From Chelativorans multitrophicus (GTDB lineage Bacteria; Pseudomonadota; Alphaproteobacteria; Rhizobiales; Rhizobiaceae): a DNA stretch of 64,000 bases. Where the stretch lies: contig NZ_JAAAPL010000001.1 in the NCBI RefSeq assembly GCF_011317445.1, forward strand, positions 1,302,001 through 1,366,000, in the 5' to 3' direction. The position numbers were made by a program, and so were the translations under genes. The notes beneath the pieces are model-generated. The model had not been told where the DNA came from, searched no databases, and worked only from the letters and a program-made list of their open reading frames with translations. The first letter of the stretch is position 1, and the number at the start of each line of letters is the position of its first letter. This document shows, one piece after another, positions 17,350-26,537 of the stretch.

Positions 17350-18072
17350 TTACGCCGCGCCTTCCAGTTCACGAAGGGACTGCACGAGTGTCGTGCGGGA
17401 GGGATTGCCACGGGGCCGCGAGCCGGTAATCTCGGCAATCTTGGTTTTCAGATCATCTTCGGTGAGACCCTTATATTCATCGTCAGCGGCCTCAATAGCC
17501 GCCTCGATCTCGTCTGGCTTCGGATCACTCGCCGGAATCGCCTGCGCAGTTTTCAGACGGTCGATCTCTGCCCGCAAGGCCGCAATCTCGGCGCTCGCGG
17601 TGTCGCCCTTGGCGCGATCCGACATATACTTGCGCGCCATGTCCTTAAGGGGATTGGCGTTCATCTGGAGGCTCTTCAGGTTTTGGCCTTCCAGATGGTG
17701 CAGGGCTTCGATGGAGTATATTTTGAGTGCACGGCAGAGGGAAAGCTGAGCATCTGTGACGCCGTAGGGCTTCAGCATCTCAAGCGGCGTGCCCTGCGCC
17801 TTCTGATCATTACCGGCGAGGAAATCGCGGTACTGGTCAGCCCAGCGCTCGGCATAGGTGATGATGGTGTGCCCTTCCCGCTTCCACATAGCATCGACGG
17901 GGAAGACCGGGGAATAGAGCCTGGAACCGGCAAAGCGCACCTCAACGGCTTCGATGGTCTTCATGACTGGGCGCTTTTCGCGCTCCGAAGCGGGCACGTC
18001 CTCGACGGTGATGTACTTGAAAACGGGCGTGATGGTGATGTCACGCGTATCGATTGGCACTGAAAGAGCCAT
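17350..18072 (-). CDS. conserved phage structural-region protein, 240 aa
   Basis: A 240-residue protein between the capsid group and the adaptor. The N-terminal half contains SPVFPVDAMWKREGHTIITYAERWADQYRDFLAG; the C-terminal half contains a predicted coiled coil (SAEIAALRAEIDRLKTAQ) and a SAP-like small helical end (LTEDDLKTKIAEITGSRPRGNPSRTTLVQSLREL). The gene order suggests a head-completion or minor structural role, but the family is not recognised. Confidence 0.65.
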   Translation of the reverse strand: MALSVPIDTRDITITPVFKYITVEDVPASEREKRPVMKTIEAVEVRFAGSRLYSPVFPVDAMWKREGHTIITYAERWADQYRDFLAGNDQKAQGTPLEMLKPYGVTDAQLSLCRALKIYSIEALHHLEGQNLKSLQMNANPLKDMARKYMSDRAKGDTASAEIAALRAEIDRLKTAQAIPASDPKPDEIEAAIEAADDEYKGLTEDDLKTKIAEITGSRPRGNPSRTTLVQSLRELEGAA

Positions 18073-18149
18073 GGTGAATTCCTTTGTCTGAGGTTTGAAA
18101 GGAAAAGGGCGGCCCGTAAGCCGCCCCTCTTGGTTCCGATGTTGCCTAT

Positions 18150-18473
18150 TTACGCCGGAGCGGCGTTATAGGCACCGCGGCGAACCCACAGGGCATCACC
18201 GCTCTTCACGGCAACGCCCGGAGGCGTATAGAAACCGCCAGAACCGGTTGCGACCGTATAGGCCGGATAGGTGAGCGTCACCTGCGTTCCCGTCGTCGCC
18301 GTGGCCGCAATGTCTGCGGTGGCTGTGACAAAGAAGTACTCGCCCCCGTCGCTGCCCAGCTCCTTGTTGCCGGGCTTGGGGGACGGCATGGTGATGCCGG
18401 CCAGCAGGTCCCAATAGTTGGCGCCAACTTCATCGAGTTGCTGACCAAGCTGGGGAGTAGTGCGGAAAGCCAT
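18150..18473 (-). CDS. small head protein, possible capsid decoration
   Basis: A 107-residue protein located 19 bases after the major capsid gene. It starts with a helical segment (TTPQLGQQLDEVGANYWDLLAG) and continues with beta-rich, serine/threonine-rich sequence (FVTATADIAATATTGTQVTLTYPAY). Size and place suit a decoration or cement protein; no family is recognised. A 77-base gap downstream holds no gene. Confidence 0.6.
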   Translation of the reverse strand: MAFRTTPQLGQQLDEVGANYWDLLAGITMPSPKPGNKELGSDGGEYFFVTATADIAATATTGTQVTLTYPAYTVATGSGGFYTPPGVAVKSGDALWVRRGAYNAAPA

Positions 18474-18492
18474 GATCTTTTCCTTTCTTCGG

Positions 18493-19503
18493 TTACGCCG
18501 TGATCAGGCGAACAGTGAAGAGCGGGTTTTCGAGCACGAGCTGACCGGACCACACAATGCCCTGCGCAACCGCATCCTGGTTGATGGGACGCATCCCATC
18601 GCCCGGATGGAAGGGCACGAAGGACTGGCCGGGGAACTCGTAGATCGAAAGCGCGGACGTATCGATGCCGAACGCAGTATTCGCCGGCATGACGTTCCCG
18701 ACGCCGCCCGCTGCGACCAGATCGACCAGACCAGCCGGGGTGTGGTAGGCAAGGCCGTTGTAGCCGAGACGAGCCGAACGCTCCGTTGCGAGGCGCTGAT
18801 GCGCAACGAACGAAGCCGAGACAGCTTGGTACGACAAGGCGTCGAAGATCCACAGATCCGGGTACTGACCGTTGCGCGAACGATTGAGGGCAATGCGCTC
18901 AATGATCGGGCGTGCGGTCGTGGAATCCCAGGCCGTGCCGATATCGGTGAAGTCAGTGGTAGCGTTGAACGTGCTAGTGCGCCAGTTGGCAACTTCCGCA
19001 CGGTCGATACCGCCATAGACGCCGGTATTCGGTACAATCGGAATGGCACCGCCAAAGCCGATCATCTGCCGTCCACCGTTGCCTGTACCGTCAGCGACAA
19101 TCGAGGTTTCCCATTCCTCCTTGACGCTCTTTTCCGCAGCGCGGACATAGAACGACATGAGGTCGATCACCTCTTCCTCGCCGCGCGTGAACAGCAGTTC
19201 CGTACCCGTAAGGGAGAACATGCCGACGACGCGAGACCAGTTGAAGACTGCCGAGTTCAGCAGCTCCTTGGGAGTGATCTCGATCTTGTCGTACCCGGTG
19301 AACCACTGAGCCTGTAGCTTCTCGAATTCCACGGGAACGCGAAGCTCTGGGCCACCAGCACGCTTAACCTGAATGCGGCCCTGATCCCGAAGGATGCGGG
19401 TAAGTGGGGTCGCATTGTACACGATGTCCTGAATTTCGCGCTGCCTCTTGGCAACGGCGGCAGTCAGGAGCTGCCTATAATGGCGATCTTCTACGATAGC
19501 CAT
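18493..19503 (-). CDS. major capsid protein
   Basis: A 336-residue protein following the scaffold gene and a short head protein-type spacing. The sequence fits a HK97-fold-like coat protein: an N-terminal helical arm (RQLLTAAVAKRQREIQDIVYNATPLTRIL), a beta-rich P-domain (PVEFEKLQAQWFTGYDKIEITP), a long spine helix (EEVIDLMSFYVRAAEKSVKEEWETSIVADG) and a C-terminal A-domain ending SGQLVLENPLFTVRLITA. Scaffold, capsid and small head protein in succession is the standard head-gene order. The subfamily is not assigned. Confidence 0.85.
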   Translation of the reverse strand: MAIVEDRHYRQLLTAAVAKRQREIQDIVYNATPLTRILRDQGRIQVKRAGGPELRVPVEFEKLQAQWFTGYDKIEITPKELLNSAVFNWSRVVGMFSLTGTELLFTRGEEEVIDLMSFYVRAAEKSVKEEWETSIVADGTGNGGRQMIGFGGAIPIVPNTGVYGGIDRAEVANWRTSTFNATTDFTDIGTAWDSTTARPIIERIALNRSRNGQYPDLWIFDALSYQAVSASFVAHQRLATERSARLGYNGLAYHTPAGLVDLVAAGGVGNVMPANTAFGIDTSALSIYEFPGQSFVPFHPGDGMRPINQDAVAQGIVWSGQLVLENPLFTVRLITA

Positions 19504-19521
19504 GGGCTCGTTCCTTTCGGA

Positions 19522-20793
19522 TTATGCGGAGAGCTTGCGCAGTTCCTTGCGAAGCGTCTCGCGAAGGTCGGTTTCAGCCTCCTCGACCACGGTGTCTGCA
19601 CCATCGTCGGGAGCGCCACGGATGGATTTCATGCCAGCATCGTTGGAAGGCACGGGTTTCGGCTCGGAGTGTGCGGGAACGGGCTCTGGCACGGAACGTG
19701 AAGGTGAGAGATTCCCACCAGCTATCCGGTACGCCTCTGCGAGCTTCCGTTCCGGCGACAAGCCGGTGCCGTAAAGTTCTTCGATCACGCCGGACTTAAG
19801 GACCGCAACAATCTGCGGCTCCAGCGTGCGATAGTCTGGATGCTCGGACGCAAAGCGCTCGATAATGGGCGAGACCGTCTGCGTCACAAGCTGCGATTTG
19901 AGTTCCTGCACTTCGCGCTGAAGCTCCTGCATTTGCGGCGGAAGCGTTTGCTGCTGTGGTGCTTGCGGGCGAGGAGACTGCGGCGCAGCCGCGACCTGCG
20001 GGTTCTTCGTCACATACTCGGCAAACTGTTGCGGCGTGACCCCAAGGGCCTGCATGATGGCAGAAAGACCCTGTGCCGGGTTGTGGCCGTACATCTGCAT
20101 GAGTTGCGCCACGCCTTGGCCGAAGTTCTGGTTTAGATGCCGATCAGCGGCGACATAGCGAGCCATCGTGTCCTTGACGGTCACATTGTGCTGCTTAGCT
20201 AAATCCTCGTATTCGCGCAGCTCTTCGCGAAACTGCTTATGCTCCTGAAGCTCGCGTTCAAACTCCTCAGAAACGCGGTGAAACTCCGCCTTTACCTCGT
20301 TGGGAACGTTTGCCCATTTGGTGCGAGCCTCCGGCAGGAACCGAGCGGGCGGCTCGGCGTACTTCCGCCCCTCAGACTGGCGGGTTTCCTCCGGCGCGCT
20401 CCGCTCGGCTGCGGCCTGCTCAGGCGCGCCCTTTTCTGCCTTGGCCTCTACCTGCTCGGCAGGCTTCTCGGCTTTGGCAAACTTGCCCGTCTCATCCCGT
20501 TGCTTGGCCGTCTTGTCTTCGGCCTTTGCCTTGTCGTCCTCGACCTTTGCCGCTTCCTTCGGTGCGTCCTTAGGCTCTTTCTCGGGCTTGGCCTCAGGCT
20601 TCTCAGCCTTCACATCCTCTTCCTTCAGGCGTGCAAGCTCGCCTTCTAGAACGGATTCGACCGATGGTGCCTGATCGCTCAAGGGGGGCTGACCGCCCCC
20701 GCTTGGGTTCTTGACCGTATCAGGATTAAGGACCGTGGAAGGCGGCTCAAGCGCCACCGTCCCCGGCTGCTCGACCGTGGTGGTTTCCATCAT
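19522..20793 (-). CDS. scaffolding protein
   Basis: A 423-residue protein with a very charged Lys/Glu/Ala-rich region (about 45-150), a helical middle (FLPEARTKWANVPNEVKAEFHRVSEEFERELQEHKQF), a glutamine/proline-rich linker (about 270-290) and a C-terminal acidic end. Directly before the capsid gene, this composition is typical of scaffolds that guide capsid assembly and then leave the shell. An alternative start one codon later (20790) is equally likely. Confidence 0.82.
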   Translation of the reverse strand: MMETTTVEQPGTVALEPPSTVLNPDTVKNPSGGGQPPLSDQAPSVESVLEGELARLKEEDVKAEKPEAKPEKEPKDAPKEAAKVEDDKAKAEDKTAKQRDETGKFAKAEKPAEQVEAKAEKGAPEQAAAERSAPEETRQSEGRKYAEPPARFLPEARTKWANVPNEVKAEFHRVSEEFERELQEHKQFREELREYEDLAKQHNVTVKDTMARYVAADRHLNQNFGQGVAQLMQMYGHNPAQGLSAIMQALGVTPQQFAEYVTKNPQVAAAPQSPRPQAPQQQTLPPQMQELQREVQELKSQLVTQTVSPIIERFASEHPDYRTLEPQIVAVLKSGVIEELYGTGLSPERKLAEAYRIAGGNLSPSRSVPEPVPAHSEPKPVPSNDAGMKSIRGAPDDGADTVVEEAETDLRETLRKELRKLSA

Positions 20794-20822
20794 GATATCC
20801 TTGTCTGAGGAAAGGAGGCTGG

Positions 20823-21173
20823 TCAGTCTTCCAGTGCTACGACCTCTGGACGCCAGCCAGCATCGAGGTCAGCCTTTGCCGCGCGAATATCATCGCGAAG
20901 CTTTTTTTCATCGGTCTTGTGCTCGACAAACGGCATTTGCTCATTGCCAAGTTCAATGAAGTCCTGACCGTATGGGTTGCCGCTCGCTCTATGCGAAGCA
21001 GCAAGAGCGGACTTGGACGAATACCATTTGCCATCCGCCATGCTCTGTACGGGCTCATCAAAATCCTTGATGAGCATAGGGCATGGGAGGACAGAACGCG
21101 CCTTCGGTGACCCTTCTGGAATGCGCCGGTAGACCTTGCGGCCATCCCCGGCATCAAACCATGCAAACGCCAT
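20823..21173 (-). CDS. hypothetical head-region protein, 116 aa
   Basis: A 116-residue soluble protein starting MAFAWFDAGDGRKVYRRIPEGSP. It contains FDEPVQSMADGKWYSSKSALAASHRASGNPYGQDFIELGNE, a pattern recurring in phage head operons next to the scaffold gene. The ATG shares one base with the stop of the preceding 67-residue gene, which selects this start over one 39 bases upstream. Function is unknown; a head-assembly accessory role is likely. Confidence 0.65.
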   Translation of the reverse strand: MAFAWFDAGDGRKVYRRIPEGSPKARSVLPCPMLIKDFDEPVQSMADGKWYSSKSALAASHRASGNPYGQDFIELGNEQMPFVEHKTDEKKLRDDIRAAKADLDAGWRPEVVALED

Positions 21174-21376
21174 CAGAGGGCCGCGATAATCTCGTTGATC
21201 TTGGCCTTGCACTCATTGACGAGCGCCTGCGTGGTCGCCGCATCGGTCGCATCCGCCGTAGCGATTGGGGCCGGTGGCGTAATGGGATCACCACCTGCCG
21301 CATCGATCTGTGTTGCTACTTCCTTGGCGAGCGGGGGCACCATGCCCAGCTCTACAAGCCTGCGCACGTCTGACAT
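21173..21376 (-). CDS. small head-fibre-like protein, 67 aa
   Basis: A 67-residue protein beginning MSDVRRLVELGMVPPLAKEVATQIDAAGGD, a motif shared by short proteins at the start of head-fibre or capsid-associated genes in podoviruses, followed by a proline/alanine linker and a C-terminal helix (TTQALVNECKAKINEIIAAL). It is one-base-coupled to the next gene. Probably attaches to the capsid lattice; inferred. Confidence 0.6.
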   Translation of the reverse strand: MSDVRRLVELGMVPPLAKEVATQIDAAGGDPITPPAPIATADATDAATTQALVNECKAKINEIIAAL

Positions 21377-21387
21377 TGGTATTTCTC

Positions 21388-22209
21388 CTAGCTGAGTGTA
21401 ATTCCGGTTATGACGCCGTTCGCCACAGTGAGCGTGGCCGTATCCGTGTATGTCCCCGTCACCGGGATCTGGAGCGCCTGCTGGTCGTGCGCTATGCAGC
21501 GGTTCGGGGCCAAAAGCGCGTGCAGAACAACATGGTTGTCCACCACCACTACGGCATCCTCATTGGAGCCGCCCATATCGATAACCGGGATGGTATCGGA
21601 CGTTTCGACAATGGCGTCTGTCGCATCCGTCAATGGAAAGGCTTGCCATTCGCCTTGATCCACGGCGATTGTTGCGCCTACGGTTTTGCCACCTGCCGTG
21701 ATCGAAACAGGAGCCGCATTGATGGCGATTTTCGTGGTGGAGTTGGCAAGCTGCACGCCAGGTTCGTTATTCGACACACGAGCAATGACCGCTACCGCAC
21801 CCTGGCCGGAGCCGTAGTTCGCAATATCGAAATTGCCTACGCCATCTTGAATGACCGCGTAATTTTGAGGGAGAAGCACGCCGACAAGGTTTCCATCGGC
21901 CACGCGCGCGACGGTCGATGCAAGAATGGTATTGCCGTCATGGCTATCGAGATTGACGGGTTCGCCGTCTTCAAGAGGTGTGCCAGAACCACCACCTGGC
22001 CAGTCAACGGTGACATTGCCGTTAGCATCTATGTGGATAGTGCCATTACCAAGGCTGTTACCGCTGCCATCCTCCATGGCGACTGTCTGGCCGTCCTGAA
22101 CGGCTGCAGCACCGTTACCGCCAACAATGGTGACGGGAATACCAAGAGCGCCGGGAGAGACTGGAGAGCCGTTTGGAACAATGACGACCGGGATTCCACC
22201 TACAGCCAT
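21388..22209 (-). CDS. beta-rich head-associated structural protein
   Basis: A 273-residue protein made of short hydrophobic strands and glycine turns (PVTIVGGNGAAAVQDGQTVAMEDGSGNSLG, HIDANGNVTVDWPGGGSG). The last ~130 residues have a more globular pattern. There is no catalytic motif. Located between the portal and the small head-fibre-like gene with a one-base overlap to the portal start, it is probably a decoration or fibre-like head component. Confidence 0.6.
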   Translation of the reverse strand: MAVGGIPVVIVPNGSPVSPGALGIPVTIVGGNGAAAVQDGQTVAMEDGSGNSLGNGTIHIDANGNVTVDWPGGGSGTPLEDGEPVNLDSHDGNTILASTVARVADGNLVGVLLPQNYAVIQDGVGNFDIANYGSGQGAVAVIARVSNNEPGVQLANSTTKIAINAAPVSITAGGKTVGATIAVDQGEWQAFPLTDATDAIVETSDTIPVIDMGGSNEDAVVVVDNHVVLHALLAPNRCIAHDQQALQIPVTGTYTDTATLTVANGVITGITLS

Positions 22210-24593
22210 TATTCGGCTCCCTCACGTTCTGCTTGCCGTTCAGCAAGGCTCATCTGCCGATCACTGCTGCGCTCGGTGAAATCCTGCTGCCTGTCGGCTC
22301 TCTGACCGTCTTGTGCGCGAAAGGCCGCTTCACGCTCGGCGTTCTCCGCCTGCATGGCTTGATCAGTGGCGCGCATCTGCACTTCAGTCGTGGCCTTGAA
22401 GTCCTCGCGGTCTTCCTTGCGCGTCTGGTTCTGAGCGTCGACGCCCATTTTCCGTATTTCCGCCATAATCTTATCAATGCGGGCCGCCGTCTCCTTGAGT
22501 TTGCCCTGAGTATCGGCAATCTCCAGTTGGAAGCGCTCGCGATCCTGCTGGGCCTCAACCGCAGCGGCTTGCTGCTTCTGCTGAAGCTCAAAAGTCTTTA
22601 GCTGCGTGTCTGCATCGACCTTCTTAATAGCCGCTTGCGCCTTTCCAAGCTCCGCTTCGGCAATCTTGGCGTTGGCCTCTGCTATGGCCTTCTCAGCCTC
22701 GCCGCCCTCCCCGCCCTGAACCGCTTGGGCCATCTGCGGAGCGGAATCGATGAACTCATCAATGACGCTGTTAAGCTCACGACCAACGCGATATGGCTGG
22801 AGCACGAACTTAAGCACCTCACCTGCCAATTTCGCGGCGGGCTCACCCATGCCAGCCAACGCAATCAGGCCCCGGGACGCGCCGGTAAAGACTGTCAGGA
22901 ATTCATTGCGCTGCTGCTTCTCCTGAAGCTCGTCGGTAAGAATGGTGCTGTCCGTCGCCACCTCGAAGGCGAAGCCGCGCGCCTTGTCATTGCGAAGCAG
23001 ATCCATCACGTCTTCGATAGGCACCTGTTCACTGGCTTCCTTCAGCATCGGGCCATACTTCCCGACGATTTGCTGCTGAGCCTGCTGAAGCTGCTGCTTG
23101 GTCTGATTGGGGTCGGGCTGCTGACCGGACTGCTGGGCTTGCTGCATGGCCTGTCTGGCCTGTTCACCCAGCTTGTTCATTTCTTCTTCGGCAGCGTTCT
23201 CGATTTCCTGAACGCGCTTCTCGATATCATCCTTTGTCGGAATCTCCATCTGGCTCATTTCGAGCAGGGTATCCCGGCTGAAGTTGTCCGCCATGATCTC
23301 AGCGGCGATCTGCGTCACATCGCGGGCAATGCGCTGAAGCTCGTCAATCTTCTCGCGAACACGTACGCTCCCATACTGGCTTTTGAGCTGCTGGGCACCA
23401 AGCGTCTCATCCGCTTCGGTCTCGCCGCGCATGATGTCGGAAATGCCGGAAAGACGGTCGTAATCGGAGAAAAGCTCCCTTCTGGCCTCAATAAGCCCCT
23501 GAATGGCCTGAGCCAGTTCAGCAAGGGGCATCCACTGGACGAAATCCCCAGTGCCCGAGGTTAATGCAGCCTGAGGGACAGGGACCAGCATGGCTGTGTC
23601 GCTATCATTGCGCAGCAGCTCCTCTACCGTGTCTCCAACGTCACCACCTGCCGGGATAAGGCCCTTCATGCGGACCATATCAAGCAATGCGTAGATGCGC
23701 CGCGTCAGACTGTCGATTTTCTTGAAGTGACCTGCATACCGAAGATAATCCGGTACTGGAACAAGTGTGCGAGGCCGCAGTGTGCCATAGGCTGGCCTGG
23801 GGCAAGGAAAGAAGCCGCGAAGCTTCAGGTGCGGCTCGCCCTCGTCCAACATGACGGAAACGCCTTCCGCCACCCAATAGACGCGGTTATCGCGCTTGTG
23901 CCAGACCTCCCAGACACCAGCCTTCTTGCTGTGGTCTGCCCCGCCGTCATCGTCACGCTGCTGAGGGCTGGGTGTTGCCAGTTTCGCATCCATATAGGCA
24001 TCGCCGGATGTCTTACGGAAACGCTTGCGCATCTCCGATTTGGTCATCCAGGCTCGTTTCGCGACCCAAGGCACCTCAGACCATTTGCGCGCCGGAGGAT
24101 GTAGGAAGTCCTTGCGGTCTACGTGATCGACAACAACGCGCTGACCGCCGCCCTTCTCGTCGGTCTCATAGGTGAGCCATAGCTGACCGCGATTGTAGAA
24201 AATCAGGTCATCCCGGGTGCAGCACATCGCCTCGTCAATGCACGTGCGGTCAAAGCCCGATATGACAGACCGCTCCAGAAGCTCAGCCGTGACGTTCTGA
24301 AGCTTGCGCCGGTCCTTAAACTGTGGCGAGACGACAGGAACAGGAGGCCGCGCATAGACTGCGGGCTTCATAATCTCCATGGACGCCCAGAACAAATCAT
24401 AGTCCGGGTCTATCCAGTCTTCGCTATAAAGCTCACGCCGCGAATAGATGTCGTCAATGCGGTCGCAAAGTGCCTGCCAGTCGTTAAGGGCGCGCTCTGC
24501 CTTCTTGATCGCCGCCAGAACACGCGCGGACGACTTAGGGTCGTTCTCGACCTCAAGCGTATCGGCGTATTCTGTTTCGAGAGCGTCAGCCAT
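22209..24593 (-). CDS. portal protein
   Basis: A 794-residue protein adjacent to the terminase. The N-terminal two-thirds contain the portal pattern: DWQALCDRIDDIYSRRELYSEDWIDPDYDLFWASMEIMKP, VDHVDRKDFLHPPARKWSEVPWVAKRAWM, VRMKGLIPAGGD and LFSDYDRLSGISDIMRGE. The last ~250 residues are highly helical and glutamine-rich, consistent with an extended barrel domain as in P22-like portals. It forms the dodecameric entrance for DNA. Confidence 0.85.
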   Translation of the reverse strand: MADALETEYADTLEVENDPKSSARVLAAIKKAERALNDWQALCDRIDDIYSRRELYSEDWIDPDYDLFWASMEIMKPAVYARPPVPVVSPQFKDRRKLQNVTAELLERSVISGFDRTCIDEAMCCTRDDLIFYNRGQLWLTYETDEKGGGQRVVVDHVDRKDFLHPPARKWSEVPWVAKRAWMTKSEMRKRFRKTSGDAYMDAKLATPSPQQRDDDGGADHSKKAGVWEVWHKRDNRVYWVAEGVSVMLDEGEPHLKLRGFFPCPRPAYGTLRPRTLVPVPDYLRYAGHFKKIDSLTRRIYALLDMVRMKGLIPAGGDVGDTVEELLRNDSDTAMLVPVPQAALTSGTGDFVQWMPLAELAQAIQGLIEARRELFSDYDRLSGISDIMRGETEADETLGAQQLKSQYGSVRVREKIDELQRIARDVTQIAAEIMADNFSRDTLLEMSQMEIPTKDDIEKRVQEIENAAEEEMNKLGEQARQAMQQAQQSGQQPDPNQTKQQLQQAQQQIVGKYGPMLKEASEQVPIEDVMDLLRNDKARGFAFEVATDSTILTDELQEKQQRNEFLTVFTGASRGLIALAGMGEPAAKLAGEVLKFVLQPYRVGRELNSVIDEFIDSAPQMAQAVQGGEGGEAEKAIAEANAKIAEAELGKAQAAIKKVDADTQLKTFELQQKQQAAAVEAQQDRERFQLEIADTQGKLKETAARIDKIMAEIRKMGVDAQNQTRKEDREDFKATTEVQMRATDQAMQAENAEREAAFRAQDGQRADRQQDFTERSSDRQMSLAERQAEREGAE

Positions 24594-24595
24594 CG

Positions 24596-24715
24596 CTATT
24601 TACGGGCTCCGATTGCCACTGCGATGGCAAGAAAAGGCATCACGACAATCCAAAGCAGGATCACGCTGCCGCAAAATGTCCAGAAGGACGAGAAGACAAA
24701 GTTCAGAAGTTCCAT
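24596..24715 (-). CDS. 39-aa membrane peptide between terL and portal
   Basis: A short gene read from the minus strand: its ATG (24713-24715) shares one base with the TAA of the terminase gene (TAATG), and its TAG ends three bases before the portal ATG. The peptide begins MELLNFVFSSFWTFCGSVIL and has one long hydrophobic segment followed by GARK. The tight coupling on one side and exact fit between two essential genes argue that it is real. Function is unknown; it could be a membrane-active peptide made late in infection. Confidence 0.6.
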   Translation of the reverse strand: MELLNFVFSSFWTFCGSVILLWIVVMPFLAIAVAIGARK

Positions 24716-26181
24716 TATCGTCTCCTCTGCCCCGGTAGCGGTGGCGCAAGCACCTTACCGTCATCGAATGCATAGACAGGCTTGGGCTTCTCTGCCTTGG
24801 GCTTGCTGCCGTTACTCATGCGATCGATCAATTGCCCCACGAGCCCGAGCGCGTCGGCCTGATCGTCATGGACGCCAACCGGAAAACTCATAAGCTCCGA
24901 AATCAGGTCGGACAGAAACGGCGCGTCCTTGTGGACGTACAACCCGTTCATCGCCATGCGGCCACGAATTGATTGCGCCCTGATTGCCTTGTCGCCCCGC
25001 GTGGCGAAACTCTCGCGAGCGACATATGCAGCTCGCTCCAGCATACGTTTAACGAGGAATGGCCCAACGCCGCTTTTGATCTGGCCTGTCTCTTCCGCCC
25101 AGCCAACGGGCTTCCATTTCAGGACCAGATCGCAGAACGCCTCTACCCATACATCCGACGAGGCTTGCCCGCGCCACAGGTCGAGCAAATACATGCGGCC
25201 TTCTGGATCGAGCCCAATCACCACGTGCACGGTGAAGTCGCCGCCATCTGCTGTGACGGCATAGTCAGAACCGCCATAGATCAGCATCTGATCGCGTGGC
25301 GGCAGCTTATCGACGGTGTGAACCCATTCGCGCTTGAAATAGTCGCCCGTCTCGGGGCTTGGCCGCTGCTGATAGAGCGCCGACCAGTCACGCGGCGGAA
25401 GGGCGCGCTTTATGCGCTCCAATGCCTCGATGTCGTATTGTTCGGGCCATAGGGCCTCTCCATCATCGCTGATGGCCGGAAGATCTAGAACTGTCCAGTT
25501 TTCGTGACCATGCTCCGAAAGGAGCCAGCCAGCCAGATCGTCCTCGTGCCACCGCGTCTGGATGATGACGATGCGGCCACCCGGCATTAGGCGCGTGTAG
25601 GCGGTCGACGTGTACCAGTCCTTGGTCTTCTTGCGGATTACCTCGGATTCCGCGTCTTCCCGGTTTTTAACCGGATCATCAATGAGCAGCAGATGAGCCC
25701 CACGACCGGTGAGTGGTCCACCCACGCCGACAGCGTAGAACGCACCGCGTTGCGTAGTGCCGTGCTCGTAGCCGCCGAACTGCCCATCTATGTGAAACCG
25801 CTTGGCGCTTTTGCTATCGTCAGCCAGCCCGACGCCGGGAAACACAGCCCGAAAATAATCGTCCTCGATCTGGTTCTTGACCTTGCGCCCGAAATCGTCG
25901 GCCAGTTCCTGTGCATAGGTGGCCGTGACAACGTAATGATCAGGGTTGCGACCAAGATACCAAGCCGGGAAGAACTCCGACGCCAGCATGGATTTGCCAT
26001 GGCGCGGCGGCATCGTGATCATAAGGCGCTTGATCTCGCCCCGCTCTACAGCCTCCAGATGGCGCGCGATAAGCCTATGGTGCGCCGCGTCCCGATAGCC
26101 AGGCCATTGATATGCCGCATATGCAATGAGCCGGGAAAAGGCGAGGTCTTCAAGTGTCGGCGCGTAGAGCGGCTTCGACAA
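24715..26181 (-). CDS. terminase large subunit
   Basis: A 488-residue DNA-packaging motor. The ATPase domain has Walker A at 58-64 (PPRHGKS) and Walker B at 164-170 (LLLIDDP, with the catalytic acid pair), followed by a coupling-like STAYTRLMPGGRIVIIQTRWHEDDLAGWLL. The C-terminal nuclease domain contains GGSDYAVTADGGDFTVHVVIG (first acidic residues) and the late SFPVGVHDDQADALGL motif with the final acidic pair. All motifs are present. Overlaps the small terminase gene by 32 bases. Confidence 0.95.
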   Translation of the reverse strand: MSKPLYAPTLEDLAFSRLIAYAAYQWPGYRDAAHHRLIARHLEAVERGEIKRLMITMPPRHGKSMLASEFFPAWYLGRNPDHYVVTATYAQELADDFGRKVKNQIEDDYFRAVFPGVGLADDSKSAKRFHIDGQFGGYEHGTTQRGAFYAVGVGGPLTGRGAHLLLIDDPVKNREDAESEVIRKKTKDWYTSTAYTRLMPGGRIVIIQTRWHEDDLAGWLLSEHGHENWTVLDLPAISDDGEALWPEQYDIEALERIKRALPPRDWSALYQQRPSPETGDYFKREWVHTVDKLPPRDQMLIYGGSDYAVTADGGDFTVHVVIGLDPEGRMYLLDLWRGQASSDVWVEAFCDLVLKWKPVGWAEETGQIKSGVGPFLVKRMLERAAYVARESFATRGDKAIRAQSIRGRMAMNGLYVHKDAPFLSDLISELMSFPVGVHDDQADALGLVGQLIDRMSNGSKPKAEKPKPVYAFDDGKVLAPPLPGQRRR

Positions 26182-26449
26182 TTGCGTCTCTCTCTTCCTT
26201 CGTGCGTGTGGTGACGTTCAGATCGCCGCGATGCTCAATGCTCGAAAGCTTGGCATGGACATACGGCGCTGCCTTCTCAGCAGCCCACATGCGGTCCTTG
26301 ATGTCTGCCCCGTCATTGCGAAGCACCTGAAGCATAAACTCCAGCGGCGTAATGCCATCAGTGGCCGCTTTGTCCGCTATCTCTCTCGTGCGCTTGGTTA
26401 CAGCACCAGCCGGTCGGCCAGCGCCCTCGCGCTTACCGCCACGAGCCAT
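26150..26449 (-). CDS. terminase small subunit
   Basis: A 99-residue protein beginning MARGGKREGAGRPAGAVTKRTREIA, the basic glycine-rich opening characteristic of small terminases, followed by helices (ITPLEFMLQVLRNDGADIKDRMWAAEKAAPYVHAKLSS). It recognises phage DNA for packaging. First gene of the leftward virion operon; the large subunit starts before it ends. Confidence 0.88.
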   Translation of the reverse strand: MARGGKREGAGRPAGAVTKRTREIADKAATDGITPLEFMLQVLRNDGADIKDRMWAAEKAAPYVHAKLSSIEHRGDLNVTTRTKEERDAIVEAALRADT

Positions 26450-26537
26450 GTTTGATTTCCTTTGATTTAATTCAGGGAAGCTTGCCGAATCGGATGGTTG
26501 TTTGCTTTAGTCGGGCTTCAATCAATGGAGGTGAGAA
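26450..26537. promoter_or_regulatory. divergent control region, terS/DUF2158 gene
   Basis: Eighty-eight bases separate the leftward terminase operon from a rightward small gene, so promoters in both directions are expected. No convincing -10/-35 pair could be picked by eye; only the strong GGAGGTGAGAA ribosome site of the rightward gene is clear. Confidence 0.35.

Noticed and set aside
22635-23564. rightward 309-codon leucine-rich frame opposite the portal gene
   Set aside because: Reverse complement of the glutamine/glutamate-rich helical portal tail gives an artificial leucine-rich translation.
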